From contig JAKTTT010000026.1 in NCBI GenBank assembly GCA_030581615.1, positions 124,001 through 188,000 on the forward strand: a stretch of 64,000 nucleotides of DNA, written 5' to 3'. Below are positions 63,720 through 64,000 of this stretch, in pieces. Positions within the stretch are counted from its first letter, which is position 1. Every line of letters begins with the position of its first letter. The notes beneath the pieces were generated by a model. It was not told where the DNA came from and did not search any database. It was given only the letters and a program-made list of their open reading frames with translations. Both the position numbers and the translations under genes were made by a program. This stretch comes from Alloascoidea africana (Eukaryota > Ascomycota > Alloascoideomycetes > Alloascoideales > Alloascoideaceae).

Positions 63720-64000
63720 TCACTCATTAGGTTTCCCGTCGATATTGTTACCACTGGTAGATAATATATCATTAGTCATTCCACCAGGAGTTAAAAATTG
63801 GTCCCAAACAGCAGATAATCGAACCTGGTGAATCAAATCGTAGACTTTTTGGGAATCTTCAGAGTATCTAGACCTGGGAGCAGCGATTTCCTGTTGTCCC
63901 TGTTGAAAAGGCTCGTTTTGTTCTTGTTGAGATTCTTGTGGCGGTAGAGGAACAGGAACTGAGACAGGAACCGAAACTGGACCACCGGCTCCAAGAGATG
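63720..64000 (-). CDS. C-terminal end of an unidentified protein (cut by window edge)
   Basis: An open frame of at least 93 codons enters from the right edge and stops at TGA (63720-63722). It encodes a Pro/Val repeat (PVSVPVSVPVPLPP), a Gln/Glu-rich stretch, then a more ordered end (SQKVYDLIHQVRLSAVWDQF) and a polar tail (STSGNNIDGKPNE). Composition suggests a nuclear regulatory protein, but I do not recognise the family. Confidence 0.6.
   Translation of the reverse strand, partial: SLGAGGPVSVPVSVPVPLPPQESQQEQNEPFQQGQQEIAAPRSRYSEDSQKVYDLIHQVRLSAVWDQFLTPGGMTNDILSTSGNNIDGKPNE

Overview
The window looks like nuclear DNA from a budding yeast (Saccharomycotina). Genes are dense and lie on both strands. 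Introns are short, with GTAAGT/GTATGT-type donors and CTAAC-type branch sites. The gene set is ascomycete: CCR4-NOT, BET protein, UTP22, Tim44, Cwf19, GDI, Bul-type arrestin, VBA-type transporter. TUB2 has five introns and GDI1 three. Ferroportin and a UBE2W-type E2, which to my knowledge S. cerevisiae lacks, are present. This points to an early-diverging lineage rather than the Saccharomyces clade, but I cannot name the species.

Layout. 1-10 kb: a tiny Ala/Glu-rich protein, CAF40, BDF1, ferroportin and TIM44. 10-20 kb: a divergent pair of splicing factors (WBP4-like and CWF19) sharing a promoter of about 90 bp, then UTP22 and RPS24. 20-27 kb: a tandem pair of DDI1 genes, the upstream one a pseudo-protease, then GDI1 with a 6-nt microexon. 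27-37 kb: an accessory-looking stretch with three GPI-anchor-type low-complexity surface proteins, a BUL-like Rsp5 adaptor and a GCN4/CPC1-like bZIP gene. 37-41.5 kb: gene-poor DNA with one GATA factor, a decayed GATA-finger relic and a perfect 29-bp inverted repeat. 41.5-58 kb: a GID11-like WD protein, a VBA-like MFS transporter, NPY1, TUB2, a UBE2W-like E2, ABD1 and FUM1. 58-64 kb: an ELO elongase, a long gene-poor stretch, a TRM61-like methyltransferase and the end of an unidentified gene.

Most genes are housekeeping genes. Shared themes are mRNA metabolism (CAF40, BDF1, WBP4-like, CWF19, ABD1), ribosome synthesis (UTP22, RPS24), ubiquitin and protein turnover (two DDI1 genes, BUL-like, UBE2W-like, GID11-like) and mitochondria (TIM44, FUM1, probably NPY1 and the TRM61-like enzyme). 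No tRNA gene, CRISPR array, intact transposon or virus-like element was recognised. Start codons and splice sites were chosen by reading the sequence and by family knowledge, not by alignment software.
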